Part shown: positions 32,297 through 41,764 of the stretch, in pieces
How positions within the stretch are numbered: the stretch's first letter is position 1
How the letters are laid out: the number at the start of each line of letters is the position of its first letter
Source of the DNA: JBBQAA01 sp038276395
GTDB taxonomy: Bacteria; Actinomycetota; Thermoleophilia; Solirubrobacterales; Solirubrobacteraceae
Assembly: GCA_038276395.1 (NCBI GenBank)
Contig: JBBQAA010000020.1
Coordinates: forward strand, 1-64,000
Length of the DNA stretch: 64,000 nt
Reading direction: 5' to 3'
Notes under the pieces: generated by a model
Database searches by the model: none
Told to the model about the DNA's origin: nothing
The model's input: the letters and a program-made list of their open reading frames with translations, nothing else
Translations under genes and position numbers: made by a program

Positions 32297-33349
32297 CTAC
32301 GCGGGCGCGAGCCGCGCGCGGGCGAGCGCCCGGGCGGCGGTGAGGGGCGTCACGCCGCGCGCCTCGGCGTCGTCGAGCACGCCGCGCAGGGTCTCGCCGA
32401 TTTGCCGGACCTGCGCGCGGGCGCGCCGCGCGTCGTAGCTGCGCCCGCCGAGCTCCTCCTGGATGTTGACGATCCCGCCCGCGTTGACGACGAAGTCCGG
32501 AGCCCAGAGGATCCCCCGCGCGGCGAGCAGCTCCGCCACCGGGTCCGCGGCGAGCTGGTTGTTGGCCGCCCCGGCCACGAGCCGGCAGCGCAGGCGGGGG
32601 ACGGACTCCGCGGTGAGGATCCCGCCAAGCGCGCACGGCGCGAGCACGTCGACGCGCGCCGTGAGTGCGCGCCCCGGGGTCGTCCACCGCGCGCCGAGGC
32701 GCTCGGCCGGCGCGCGGCGGGAGGGATCGATGTCTGCGGCCAGCACTCGCGCGCCGGCGCGGGTGAGCAGCCGGATGAGACGCGAGCCGACGCTCCCCAC
32801 GCCGAGGACGGCCACCGAGCGCCCGGCGAGCGCCGGGGAGCGGTGGGTGCGCTCGAGCGCGGCCTCGATTGCCGCGAGCACTCCGAGGGCCGTGGCCGGG
32901 CTCGGGTCGCCCGAGCCGCCGTGGCGCCGCGCGCGGCCCGAGACGTAGGGCGTGACGGTGGCGATCCGGTCCATGTCGCGGGTCGAGGTCCCGACGTCCT
33001 CGGCGGTGATGTAGCGACCGGCGAGCACGGCGACCGTCTCGCCGAAGTCGGCGAGCACGTCGGCACGGCGCACGCCGCGGGGCAGGCCGCCGGGCGGCAG
33101 CGCGATCACTCCCTTCCCCCCGCCCATCGCCAGCCCGGCCGCGGCGGCCTTGAGGCTCATCGCCTCGGAGAGCCGCAGGACGTCGCGCACGGCCTCATGC
33201 GCGTTGGCGTAGGTCCACATCCGGCAGCCGCCGAGCGAGGGGCCGCGCACGGTGGAGTGCACGGCCACGGCGGTGTAGAGCCCGGAGCGCCGGCCGCGGC
33301 GGACGACGAGCTCCTCGTGGGCCGGGACGGGAGGCGGGGCGGGGATCAG
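32297..33349 (-). CDS. Leu/Phe/Val dehydrogenase family enzyme
   Basis: The 350-residue product belongs to the amino acid (Glu/Leu/Phe/Val) dehydrogenases, which deaminate amino acids with NAD+. Substrate-side motifs are HSTVRGPSLGGCRMW and AMGGGKGVIALP (catalytic Lys), plus ITAEDVGTSTRDMD. The NAD-binding GxGxxG is AVLGVGSVGSRL, and ANNQLA and NAGGIVNIQEE follow. No ATG, GTG or TTG is in frame near the expected N-terminus; CTG 33349 overlaps the upstream stop as CTGA, like the GTGA junctions elsewhere, and is taken as start. The upstream gene is the sigma/anti-sigma fusion. Confidence 0.8.
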   Translation of the reverse strand: MIPAPPPVPAHEELVVRRGRRSGLYTAVAVHSTVRGPSLGGCRMWTYANAHEAVRDVLRLSEAMSLKAAAAGLAMGGGKGVIALPPGGLPRGVRRADVLADFGETVAVLAGRYITAEDVGTSTRDMDRIATVTPYVSGRARRHGGSGDPSPATALGVLAAIEAALERTHRSPALAGRSVAVLGVGSVGSRLIRLLTRAGARVLAADIDPSRRAPAERLGARWTTPGRALTARVDVLAPCALGGILTAESVPRLRCRLVAGAANNQLAADPVAELLAARGILWAPDFVVNAGGIVNIQEELGGRSYDARRARAQVRQIGETLRGVLDDAEARGVTPLTAARALARARLAPA

Positions 33350-34848
33350 CCGGGCTTCGGGGCCTGCGTGCCCGTGGTCGTGCCGGACCCCGTCGTCACG
33401 GTCGTCGCGCCGCCGGAGGGGGCGCCGGACCCGGAGGAGCCGGTCGATCCGGAGCCCGGGGCGCCGGGCGCGCCGGCGCCCGCGGGGGGCGCGGTCGTCG
33501 TGGTGGCGCCCGAGGCCACCGGATCGCTCGGGCTCCCGGTGCCCGTCGGGTCGACGGCGTTGGGATCGACGGGGGTCGTCGTCGCGTTCGGGTCCGGGGT
33601 CGTCGTCGCGGGAGCGGTCACGGCGGGGGCCGCGGGCGGCGGGATCGCGGGCGTGGCCGCGCGGGCCGGGGCGAGCGCCGGGCGCGGGGTGCCGCCCGCC
33701 GCGCGGACGGGCGCCGGGCGCGAGCGGCCCGGGGGCGCGGCGTGCGAGGCCGGGCGGACGGCGGGCGCGACGAGCCCGCGGAGGTGGACGACGCGGGCTA
33801 CGGGGATGACGGGGATGGCGGTGCCGGCGCCGCCGGACTCGGCGCCGTGCGCCGGCGCGGCATGGTGGTGCCTCGGCTTGGCGGGCGCGATCGACCGGCC
33901 GACCTCGACGGCGCCGCCCGCGGCCACGGCGGCCACGGCCACGACCGCGACCACGTGACCGGCGGCGACGACGCCGCTCGTGGCGGCGACGCCCGCCACC
34001 GCGCCCGTCGCGGTCCCGCCCGCGGCGGCGCCGGAGCCTCCGAAGCCGAGGACCTTGGCCACGAGCGCGCCGAGGCCGACCGGCGGCGCGAGCGCGGCGA
34101 GCTGGCGCTCGGTGGCCCGCAGGGAGCCCTTGTAGGCCCGGCACGTCCCGCAGTCTCGCATGTGGCGGCGGGCCTGCCCGCCGGGGCGTACCCCGCGCTC
34201 GCGGGCGTCGGCGAGCTGCACGCGGATCTGCTCGCAGCTCATGTTCCGCGCCTCGTGGGCGTCGGCCAAGCCGACCCGCGCGCGCACGAGCAGCGACTTG
34301 ACCGACGGGACCGAGGCGTCGAGCGCCTCGGCGATGTCGGCGTAGGCGAGCCCGTTCAGCTCGCGCATGAGCAGTGCCGAGCGCTGCTGCTCGGGCAGCC
34401 GCGAGACGTCGAGGACGAGCGTGCGCAGGTCGTCCCGGCGCTCGGCGGCGGCGCTGGGATCGGGCTCCGCCCGGCCGTGGGACTCCAGCAGCTCGAGGTT
34501 CTGACGCCCCGGGCGGCGCAGCTCGTCGATGCAGCGGTTATGGGCCACTCGGTAGAGCCAAGGGCGCAGCGCGAGCGTTCGGTCGCTGGCGCGCAGCGCG
34601 TGGTAGGTGCGCATGAAGACGTCCTGCAGGGCGTCCTCGGCCTCGGCGCGGGAGGCCGGGAGCATCTGGGCGCAGTAGGCGAGCAGGCGCGCGCGATAGC
34701 GGTCGTGGAGCGTACGGAAGGCGTCCTCGTTGCCGGAACGGAAGAGCGCGACGAGCTGCTCGTCGGAGCGCAGGCGGAGCAGCGAGGCAGGGAGCGAGAT
34801 CCGCGGGGAGCGGCCGAGTGCCGGCGCCTTGAGTGCTGAGGCTTCCAC
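33346..34848 (-). CDS. ECF sigma factor fused to zinc-finger anti-sigma-like and membrane tail
   Basis: The 500-residue protein begins with an ECF sigma factor: region 2 at about 30-100 (LFRSGNEDAFRTLHDRYRAR, AEDALQDVFMRTYHALR, WLYRVAHNRCIDELRR) and region 4 at about 140-190 (LPEQQRSALLMRELNGLAYA, SVPSVKSLLVRARVGL). It continues with a zinc-binding HxxxCxxC (H229, C233, C236) as in ZAS anti-sigma factors, a long Ala/Gly/Val segment (about 255-310) able to cross the membrane, and a P/T/S/G-rich tail of about 190 residues. This suggests a membrane-held sigma factor released on signal. GTG 34848 is used as start. Confidence 0.8.
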   Translation of the reverse strand: MEASALKAPALGRSPRISLPASLLRLRSDEQLVALFRSGNEDAFRTLHDRYRARLLAYCAQMLPASRAEAEDALQDVFMRTYHALRASDRTLALRPWLYRVAHNRCIDELRRPGRQNLELLESHGRAEPDPSAAAERRDDLRTLVLDVSRLPEQQRSALLMRELNGLAYADIAEALDASVPSVKSLLVRARVGLADAHEARNMSCEQIRVQLADARERGVRPGGQARRHMRDCGTCRAYKGSLRATERQLAALAPPVGLGALVAKVLGFGGSGAAAGGTATGAVAGVAATSGVVAAGHVVAVVAVAAVAAGGAVEVGRSIAPAKPRHHHAAPAHGAESGGAGTAIPVIPVARVVHLRGLVAPAVRPASHAAPPGRSRPAPVRAAGGTPRPALAPARAATPAIPPPAAPAVTAPATTTPDPNATTTPVDPNAVDPTGTGSPSDPVASGATTTTAPPAGAGAPGAPGSGSTGSSGSGAPSGGATTVTTGSGTTTGTQAPKPG

Positions 34849-35004
34849 GGTCTGGAGGTGATTGTGCCCGAAGGCGCGGCGAACCGCCAGACCTATAACT
34901 CCCGCTGGACGAAAAGGTTGCGAAGTCTTCCCCGGTGGCGGCGGGCGGCGGCGCTCGAGCCGACGAGCCCCCAAGGCTCCTCCCACTCGAGCGCGCCACG
35001 AAGT

Positions 35005-35049
35005 CGAGTGGCGATCTGACCGCGATATGCGCGGTCGATTCGCCACTCG
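35005..35049. repeat. 45-bp long inverted repeat
   Basis: CGAGTGGCGA (35005-35014) pairs with TCGCCACTCG (35040-35049), and GACCGCG (35018-35024) with CGCGGTC (35030-35036). A three-base mismatch lies between the stems and the loop is ATATG. It lies 37 bases past the stop of the minus-strand DMT transporter gene and 157 bases before the sigma/anti-sigma start. It may be a transcript-end hairpin or an operator; no T-run follows on the minus strand. The rest of the 34849-35085 gap holds no gene. Confidence 0.7.
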
Positions 35050-35085
35050 TTCCTCTCCGATGCGGTTACGCCCGCTCATCTCTGT

Positions 35086-35949
35086 CTAGGCGACCTCCGC
35101 CTCGGCCAGCGGCGGCGGCGTCAGCGCCGCGGCGGCGATGACGAGCGCGAAGGCGAGAAGCCGGACCGCCAGCGCGAGCGGGCCCGAGGGCAGCGGCTCC
35201 CCGAAGACGATCGGGCCGGCGGCGATCGTGACGACGTTCGCGGCCGCGCTCGTGACCGCGATGACCGCGACGGCGCCGCCCGCCTGCAGCGAGCCCGCCG
35301 AGACGAGCAGGCCGACGAGCGAGAGCAGGAGGATGACGAGCGCGAGAGGATGCACGAGCACGGCGAGGCCGTCCCCGATGTCGCCCGAGAGCGCCTTGAT
35401 GGACACGTCCGAGGCGCCCCAGAGCAGCCCGGCGGAGAGCGCGAGCACGCTCGCTCCGGCGGCGCCGGGCCGGGCGGCGCGCCAGGCCAGGAGGCCGGCG
35501 AGCGTCGCCCCGCCGACGTAGAGCGCGAGCCTGCTGGGGTCGAACTGCGCGTGCGCGCTCCCCGCCGCGCCCTCGATCGTCAGGGCGAGCAGCGCGAGCC
35601 CGAGCGCGGTCAGCGCGACGCCGATCCACTCCCGGCGCGTGACCCGTTGATCGAACAGGCGCTCGGCGAGCACGGTAAGGAGCACGAGCCCGCCCGCGAT
35701 CGTCGTCTGCACGAGCGAGATCGGCGCGAGGGAGAGGGCGGCGACGTGCAGGCCCCAGCTCCCCATCGCCACGAGAATGCCGAGGGTGTACCAGCCGCTG
35801 GAGAAGAGCGCCAGGGAGGAGCGCACGGGCCGCTGCCACTCGATCGGCGGCGCCTCGGCGGCCCCGCGCGCCTTGAGCAGGAACCCGAGGAGCGAGACGA
35901 CGCTCGTGGCCAGCGCCAGCACGAGGCCGATCTGAACGCCGAGGCTCAC
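35086..35949 (-). CDS. DMT-superfamily (EamA-like) transporter
   Basis: The 287-residue product has about ten membrane helices, two fivefold repeats, as in drug/metabolite transporters: LALATSVVSLLGFLL, LALFSSGWYTLGILVAM, and in the second half LALSAGLLWGASDVSIKAL and HPLALVILLLSLVGLL. The characteristic small residues of EamA domains are present, and no ATP-binding part is seen. Substrate is unknown. GTG 35949 is preferred over ATG 35997 because it leaves room for the divergent ccdA start at 35975. Probably acts as an exporter. Confidence 0.8.
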   Translation of the reverse strand: MSLGVQIGLVLALATSVVSLLGFLLKARGAAEAPPIEWQRPVRSSLALFSSGWYTLGILVAMGSWGLHVAALSLAPISLVQTTIAGGLVLLTVLAERLFDQRVTRREWIGVALTALGLALLALTIEGAAGSAHAQFDPSRLALYVGGATLAGLLAWRAARPGAAGASVLALSAGLLWGASDVSIKALSGDIGDGLAVLVHPLALVILLLSLVGLLVSAGSLQAGGAVAVIAVTSAAANVVTIAAGPIVFGEPLPSGPLALAVRLLAFALVIAAAALTPPPLAEAEVA

Positions 35950-35974
35950 GCCCGCGAGGGTAGGCTCGGTCACA

Positions 35975-36703
35975 GTGTTGTGCGCGCACGGGGACACCGT
36001 CGGCTATCTCGCGGCCGCGGTGGCGGGGCTCGTCTCGTTCCTCTCCCCCTGCGTCCTGCCGCTCGTGCCCGGCTACCTCTCGGCGGTGGCGGGCGTCGCG
36101 CCCAAGGACCTCGGCGCGGTCGCCACCCGGCGGGTGCTCGGGCCGAGCCTGCTCTTCGTCCTCTCCTTCAGTACCGTCTTCATCGTCCTTTTCGGGTTGC
36201 CCGCGAGCGCGATCTCGACCTTCATCTCCCATCACGAGGACGTCTTCCAGAAGGTCTCGGGCGTGCTCGTCATCGCGCTCGGCATCTTCACGCTCCTGGC
36301 TACGCGCTTCCTCTCGCTGAACCGGGAGTTCCACGTCTCGGCGCTGACCCGGCGCGCGGGCCGCGGCGGCCCGGTGGTGGCGGGCGCGGCCTTCGGCGTG
36401 GCCTGGACGCCCTGCATCGGCCCGACGCTCGGGGCGATCTCGACGCTCGCGCTGAACTCCTCCTCGCCCGGGCACGCGGTGGCGCTCGTGGCCGTCTACT
36501 CGGCGGGCCTGGCGATCCCCTTCCTGCTCACCGCCGTCTTCTTCGGCTACGCGACCTCGGCGCTGGCCGTCGTGCGGCGCCACTACGGCGCGGTCATCCT
36601 CGTGAGCGGGGTGCTGCTGATCGCGATGGGTGTCCTGCTCTTCACCGGCGGCTTTCAGAGCTTCAACCAGAGCCTCTCCAACGTCTCGACGATCAACTGC
36701 TGA
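35975..36703 (+). CDS. ccdA: Cytochrome c biogenesis / thiol transport protein CcdA
   Basis: CcdA carries reducing power across the membrane for cytochrome c maturation and disulfide reduction. The 242-residue protein has six helices and the two cysteines typical of DsbD-beta/CcdA proteins, in LSPCVLPLVPGY (TM1) and AWTPCIGPTLGA (TM4). The GTG start is 25 bases from the divergent DMT gene. No thioredoxin-like partner (ResA/CcsX) is next to it, so the electron acceptor is elsewhere. Confidence 0.9.
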   Translation: MLCAHGDTVGYLAAAVAGLVSFLSPCVLPLVPGYLSAVAGVAPKDLGAVATRRVLGPSLLFVLSFSTVFIVLFGLPASAISTFISHHEDVFQKVSGVLVIALGIFTLLATRFLSLNREFHVSALTRRAGRGGPVVAGAAFGVAWTPCIGPTLGAISTLALNSSSPGHAVALVAVYSAGLAIPFLLTAVFFGYATSALAVVRRHYGAVILVSGVLLIAMGVLLFTGGFQSFNQSLSNVSTINC

Positions 36704-36723
36704 GCGCGACCTGCCGATGATCG

Positions 36724-38579
36724 GTGGTGGTGAGGGGACGAGACGGTCACAATCATCGGGCGCGTCGGCTCCTCGCCCTGCTCGGCGCGCTCGCGCTGCT
36801 CGCGCCGGCGGCGGCGAGCGCGGACCCGATGCACCTGTCCTACCACGGGGGCCCGGTGGCCCACGCCATGGGGGTCCGCCTCGTGGACTGGGGGACCCAC
36901 GTGCGCCCCGTCTACACCGACCCGGCGACGGGGGACCCGGCGTTCCTCTCCTATCTCGCCGCCCAGTCGGGCACGACGACCGGGATCGGCGGGGTGCTGG
37001 CCGAGTACATGGATTCGAGCGGGCAGAACTCGGCCAACGACTACACGTACTCCGGCCAGACCGTGATCACGCCGAGCGTGGGGGCGGACACGCTGCCCGC
37101 CGTGGTCACCGACGCCCAGATCCGCTCGGAGCTCGCGAGCCAGATCGCCGCCGGGCACCTGCCGCCGCCGGCGGGTGACGGCCTGGGGACGAGCTACTCG
37201 ATCCTCTTCCCGCCCAACGTGACCGTGTGCGACTCCCCCGGATCCTGCTCGGACACCGTCTTCTGCGCCTACCACGACGCCACGACGCTGCCGAGCGGCG
37301 TCCACGTGCTCTACCAAGTGCTGCCGGACGAGGGGGACGCGGGCGGGGGCTGCGGGGGCAGCGACTCGGCCATCGAGAACCACACCTCGGTGTTCAGCCA
37401 CGAGCTCGAGGAGACGATCAACGATCCGCTCGTGAGCACGGAGGCCGCCTGGTACGACGACCCGGACAACGGCGAGATCTCCGATCTGTGCAACGCGCAG
37501 CAGACGGCCAACGGGCCGTGGACGGTGCAGGAGGCGTGGAGCAACCGCGCGGGCGACTGCGCCGGCGCCTCGACGTTCGCCTCGCCGTTGGCCGCGTTCA
37601 CCGCGCCGGCGGGGGGTGCGCAGGCCGGGCGGGCGGCCGGCTTCGAGGCGGGCGCCTCGAGCACCGGCGCGCAGAACTCGGTCGCGGCGAGCGACGGCCC
37701 CGCGAGCTACGCGATTCCCGCCGGGCTCGCGTCCTACTCGTGGTCGTGGGGGGACGGGACCCCGGCGGGCGCGGGGGTCGCCCCGTCGCACGCCTTCGCC
37801 GCCGACGGCACCTACGCCGTGACCCTGACCGTCCGCGACAACCTCGGCTTCACCTCGAGCGTGACCCACGAAGTCGGGGTCGAGGCGTCCTCACCATCGC
37901 CGCCGAGCGTCACGCCTCCCCCTCCCGCGCCCGCGGCGGTGCTCGGCGCCGCGAGCGGGGTCACGGCCACGAGCGCGCGCGTGGGCGGCCGCGTGGACGC
38001 GCAGGGGAGGAGCGCGAGCTACCACTTCGAGTACGGGCTGACGCGGAGCAACGGGCGCAGCACGGCGGCGACCGCGGTGCCGCCCGGCGGCGGCCCGCGC
38101 TCCGTGAGCGCTCCCCTTGGCGGCCTGCGGGCGAACACGATCTACCACTACCGGCTCGTGGCGAGCGGGCCGGGCGGCACCTCCCTGAGCCGGGACGGCA
38201 CCTTCACGACGAGGCGGCCCGCGCGTGACCGCACGCGGCCGCGGCTCACCGTCGCGCTGCTGCCGGGCCAGCATCCGCGGGCGTGGCCCGGCACGGCGTG
38301 CGCGTGCGCGTGACGTGCTCGGAGGCCTGCCGGGCCAGCCTGTCGCTCGTCTCGCGGGCCACCGGCCGCCGGGCCGGCGCCCTGACCCCGGTGACCTACG
38401 CGAGCGGGCGCGCCCGGCTCCGGCGCCGTGGCCGGCTCACCGTGACGCTCCGGCTCACGCGGCGCTCGCGGCGGCTCCTCGGCCGCGCGCGCTCGACCCG
38501 GGTCGCGCTGCTCGCGAGCGGGCGCGACGCGGCGGGCAACCGCGCGCGCCCCGTGGTGCACGTCCTGACGCTGCGGTAG
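36724..38579 (+). pseudogene. Secreted PKD/Fn3-like protein with one frameshift
   Basis: The reading frame from GTG 36724 encodes a signal peptide (LLALLGALALLAPAAASA), then a domain (about 30-285) with the motif VFSHELEETINDP that looks like a metal-dependent or EXORDIUM-type domain. A PKD domain follows (about 335-390, YSWSWGDGTPAGAG) and a fibronectin-like domain (about 400-500, SASYHFEYGLTRSNGRS). The frame stops at 38313. The C-terminal beta-rich domain continues one base later from about 38283 (GVRVRVTCSEACRASLSLVS) to 38579. A missing G in GGGCGTGGCC near 38283 would restore one 618-codon gene. I treat it as frameshifted. Confidence 0.7.
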
Positions 38580-38604
38580 GGCGACGGGCTCGCGCCGGCG
38601 CCCC

Positions 38605-39414
38605 CTACACGAACTTCGGATACAGCGTCATCCCGCCGTCGACGAACAGCGTCGAGCCGACCACGTAGTCGGCCTGCGCGGAGGCCACCCAGGCCACGGC
38701 GCGGGCGACGTCTGCGACCTCGCCCCAGCGGCCGTAGGGGATCTCCTCCTCGACCGCGGCCTTCTGCTCAGCATCGGCGAGGACGTCGGCGTTGATCGGC
38801 GTGGCGATCGCGCCCGGGGCGACGGAGACGACACGGATGCCGTGCGGCGCCAGCTCGCGCGCGATCGACTGGGCGAACATCTTCTCCCCGCCCTTGGATG
38901 CGCAGTAGTGGGAGAAGCCGATCCACGGGATCTGCTCGTGGACGCTCGTGATGTTGACGATCGCGCCCCGATCGCCGCCGCCGAGCATGATCCGCGCCGC
39001 CTCGCGCGAGCACAGGAACGCGCCCGTGAGGTTCACGCCGATCACCCGCTCCCACCACTCGAGCGGCATGTCGACGAGCGCGAACTGCTTCTCCAGGCCG
39101 GCGTTGTTGACGAGCAGGTCGAGGCCGCCGAACGCGTCGCGGGCCTCGGCGAACCCGCGCACGACGTCGGCCTCGCGGGAGACGTCCATCTGCACCGCCA
39201 GCGCCTGCCCGCCGGCCTCGCGGATGCGGATGACCATCTCGTGGGCCACGCTCGGGTCGGCGAGGTGGTTGATGGCCACCGCGGCGCCGTGGGCGGCCAG
39301 CTCGAAGGCCACCCCCAGGCCGATGCCGGAGTCGGCGCCGGTGACGAGGGCGCGGCGGCCGGACAGCAGGCGGGCCGGCTCTGGATGTAAGGAGAGTTCA
39401 GGAAGCTCGCTCAT
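38605..39414 (-). CDS. SDR-family dehydrogenase (glucose 1-dehydrogenase-like)
   Basis: The 269-residue product is a classical short-chain dehydrogenase. The NAD(P)-binding ALVTGADSGIGLG, the NNAG motif, the catalytic Ser in NITSVHEQIP and the YCASK motif are all visible. The C-terminus GGMTLYPKF is like glucose 1-dehydrogenases. The gene is divergent from the GH15 gene with 12 bases between the starts, so the two are likely co-regulated. Substrate (glucose or other polyol) is inferred. Confidence 0.88.
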   Translation of the reverse strand: MSELPELSLHPEPARLLSGRRALVTGADSGIGLGVAFELAAHGAAVAINHLADPSVAHEMVIRIREAGGQALAVQMDVSREADVVRGFAEARDAFGGLDLLVNNAGLEKQFALVDMPLEWWERVIGVNLTGAFLCSREAARIMLGGGDRGAIVNITSVHEQIPWIGFSHYCASKGGEKMFAQSIARELAPHGIRVVSVAPGAIATPINADVLADAEQKAAVEEEIPYGRWGEVADVARAVAWVASAQADYVVGSTLFVDGGMTLYPKFV

Positions 39415-39426
39415 GGTCCTGGCAGG

Positions 39427-41310
39427 ATGCCAGCCATGCCCGCTCCTCCCCGCCATCCCGCGCGCTCCCCCTTCCCGCCCATCGCGGAGTACGGCTTCCT
39501 CTCCGATTGCCACACGGGCGCGCTTGTCGCCGCCGACGGCACGGTCGAGTGGCTCTGCCTCCCCCGCTTTGACTCCCCGAGCGTCTTCGGGCTGCTGCTC
39601 GACCGGGGCGCCGGCGGCTTTCGCTTCGGCCCCTACGGCCTCAAGGTCCCGGCCTCCCGCCGCTACGTCCCGGGCACGAACATCCTCGAGACGACGTGGA
39701 TGGCGAAGGCCGGCTGGGTCGTCGTGCGCGACGCCCTGGCGATCGGGGACTGGCACGACGCGGAGAACGCCGGCGAGTCAGACCACCGGCGCCCCCCGAC
39801 CGACTGGGACGCCGACCACCTGCTCGTCCGCACCATCGAGTGCCTGGACGGCGAGGTCGAGATCGAGCTCGTCTGCGAGCCGATGTTCGACTACGGGCAG
39901 AACTTCCCCGAGTGGAGCGTCCCCGACGGCGACTGGCACGCCGCCGACGCCACCGACGGCGAAGTCACGATGCGCCTGCTCTCCGACCTCCGGCTCGGCA
40001 TCGAGTCCGGCCGCGTGCGCGCGCGCCACACCATGCGCGAGGGGGAGAAGGCGTTCTGCACGCTCTCCTGGACCCACGAGCTGCGCGGCCCGCGCACCGC
40101 CGAGCAGGCCGAGGAGTCCATGCAGCGCACCGAGCACTTCTGGCGCGACTGGCTCGCCGTCGGCCGCTTCCCGGACCATCCCTACCGCACCGCGCTCCAG
40201 CGCTCGGCGCTCGTCCTCAAGGGCCTGACCTACGCGCCGACCGGCGCCACCGTGGCCGCGCTCACGACCTCCCTGCCCGAGACCCCGCAAGGCGAGCGCA
40301 ACTGGGACTACCGCTACACGTGGATGCGCGACGCGACGTTCACCCTGTGGTCCCTGCACGCGCTCGGCCTCGACTGGGAGGCAGACGACTTCATGCAGTT
40401 CGTCGCCGATCTCGAGCGCAACGAGGACGGCTCGCTGCAGATCATGTACGGGATCGGCGGCGAGCGCGACCTGACCGAGTCCGAGCTGAACCTCACGGGC
40501 TACGACGGCGCGAGCCCGGTCCGCAAGGGCAACGGCGCCTTCGACCAGCGCCAGAACGACGTGTTCGGCGCCGTGCTCGACTCCGTCTATCTCCACGTCA
40601 AGCACTCGGGCCACCTGCCGCCCCGGCTCTGGCCCGTGCTCCAGGCCCAGGCCGAGGGCGCGATGCGGGTGTGGAAGGAGAAGGACCAGGGCATCTGGGA
40701 GGCCCGCGGCGCCCCCCAGCACTACGTCTCCTCGAAGCTCATGTGCTGGGTGGCGATGGACCGCGCCGCGCGCCTGGCCGAGATTCGCGGCGAGCCGAAG
40801 CTCGGGGGGGAGTGGCAGGCGGTCGCCGACGAGATCAAGGCGGAGATCATCGAGCGCGGCGCCGACGAGCGCGGCGTCTTCGTCCAGCACTACGACACGA
40901 AGGCGCTCGACGCCTCGGTCCTGCTGATGCCGCTCGTGCGCTTCCTGCCCGCCGACGACGAGCGGATGCGCAAGACCATCCTCGCCGTCGAGGACGAGCT
41001 CGCCTCCGGGGGGTTCGTGCTGCGCTACCGCACCGAGGAGACCGACGACGGCCTCTCGGGGGCGGAGGGCACGTTCCTCATCTGCTCCTTCTGGCTCGTC
41101 TCGGCGCTGTCGGAGACCGGCGAGACCGAGCGCGCGCGCAAGCTCCTCGACCGCCTGCTCGACCGCGCCTCCCCCCTCGGCCTCTACGCGGAGGAGCTCG
41201 AGCCCCACACGGGCCTTCACCTCGGCAACTTCCCCCAGGCCTTCACGCACCTCGCGCTCATCAACGCGGTCGTGCACGTGATCGCCGACGAGGAGCGCGC
41301 GGAGGAGTGA
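39427..41310 (+). CDS. Glycoside hydrolase family 15 (trehalase/glucoamylase-like)
   Basis: The 627-residue product has the GH15 fold: an N-terminal beta-sandwich (FPPIAEYGFLSDCHTGALVA, the trehalase-like start), then an (alpha/alpha)6 barrel from about residue 250 with ERNWDYRYTWMRDATF and GAEGTFLICSFWLVSAL, YAEELEPHTGLHLGNFPQAF. GH15 enzymes of this type in Actinobacteria often hydrolyse trehalose. No signal peptide is present, so it is cytoplasmic. The start MPAMPAPPR at 39427 follows the divergent SDR gene. Confidence 0.9.
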   Translation: MPAMPAPPRHPARSPFPPIAEYGFLSDCHTGALVAADGTVEWLCLPRFDSPSVFGLLLDRGAGGFRFGPYGLKVPASRRYVPGTNILETTWMAKAGWVVVRDALAIGDWHDAENAGESDHRRPPTDWDADHLLVRTIECLDGEVEIELVCEPMFDYGQNFPEWSVPDGDWHAADATDGEVTMRLLSDLRLGIESGRVRARHTMREGEKAFCTLSWTHELRGPRTAEQAEESMQRTEHFWRDWLAVGRFPDHPYRTALQRSALVLKGLTYAPTGATVAALTTSLPETPQGERNWDYRYTWMRDATFTLWSLHALGLDWEADDFMQFVADLERNEDGSLQIMYGIGGERDLTESELNLTGYDGASPVRKGNGAFDQRQNDVFGAVLDSVYLHVKHSGHLPPRLWPVLQAQAEGAMRVWKEKDQGIWEARGAPQHYVSSKLMCWVAMDRAARLAEIRGEPKLGGEWQAVADEIKAEIIERGADERGVFVQHYDTKALDASVLLMPLVRFLPADDERMRKTILAVEDELASGGFVLRYRTEETDDGLSGAEGTFLICSFWLVSALSETGETERARKLLDRLLDRASPLGLYAEELEPHTGLHLGNFPQAFTHLALINAVVHVIADEERAEE

Positions 41311-41347
41311 GGGCGAGCCTGGCCCGCCGCCTATCATCCGCGCGCCG

Positions 41348-41749
41348 ATGAAGCTCCTCGTCCTCGCCTCCGAGCCCGTTGCCGCCGCCGACGTGCGCGA
41401 CGCGCTCGGGGATGACGCCGAGGGCGCCGAGGTGCGGGTCGTCTCGCCCGCCGTCAACTCCTCCCCGCTGGCCTTCTGGGTCTCGGACTCCGACGAGGCG
41501 ATCGAGGACGCGGAGGAGGTCGGGGAGCAGAGCGCCGCGGCCCTGCGCGACGGGGACCTCGACGCCACCGCCGAGGTCGGCGAGTCCGAGCCGCTCGTCG
41601 CCCTCGAGGACGCGCTCGCGACCTTCCCGGCCGAGCAGATCCTCGTGTTCGTCCGGGGGGACGAGGACGCGCAGCGCTACCGGGAGGACGACGTCGTCGC
41701 CGAGGCCGAGCGCCGCTTCTCGCTGCCGGTCACGCTCATAACGCGGTAG
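41348..41749 (+). CDS. Acidic conserved protein of unknown function
   Basis: I do not recognise this 133-residue protein with certainty. It starts MKLLVLASEPVAAADVRDAL and ends SLPVTLITR, an alternating beta-alpha pattern like a flavodoxin/USP-type Rossmann half, with a very acidic middle (about 55-85 Asp/Glu rich). It follows GH15 by 37 bases on the same strand and likely shares its transcript. Similar small proteins occur in Solirubrobacterales, in my memory only. Confidence 0.65.
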   Translation: MKLLVLASEPVAAADVRDALGDDAEGAEVRVVSPAVNSSPLAFWVSDSDEAIEDAEEVGEQSAAALRDGDLDATAEVGESEPLVALEDALATFPAEQILVFVRGDEDAQRYREDDVVAEAERRFSLPVTLITR

Positions 41750-41764
41750 CCCCCGGGCCTCGCC

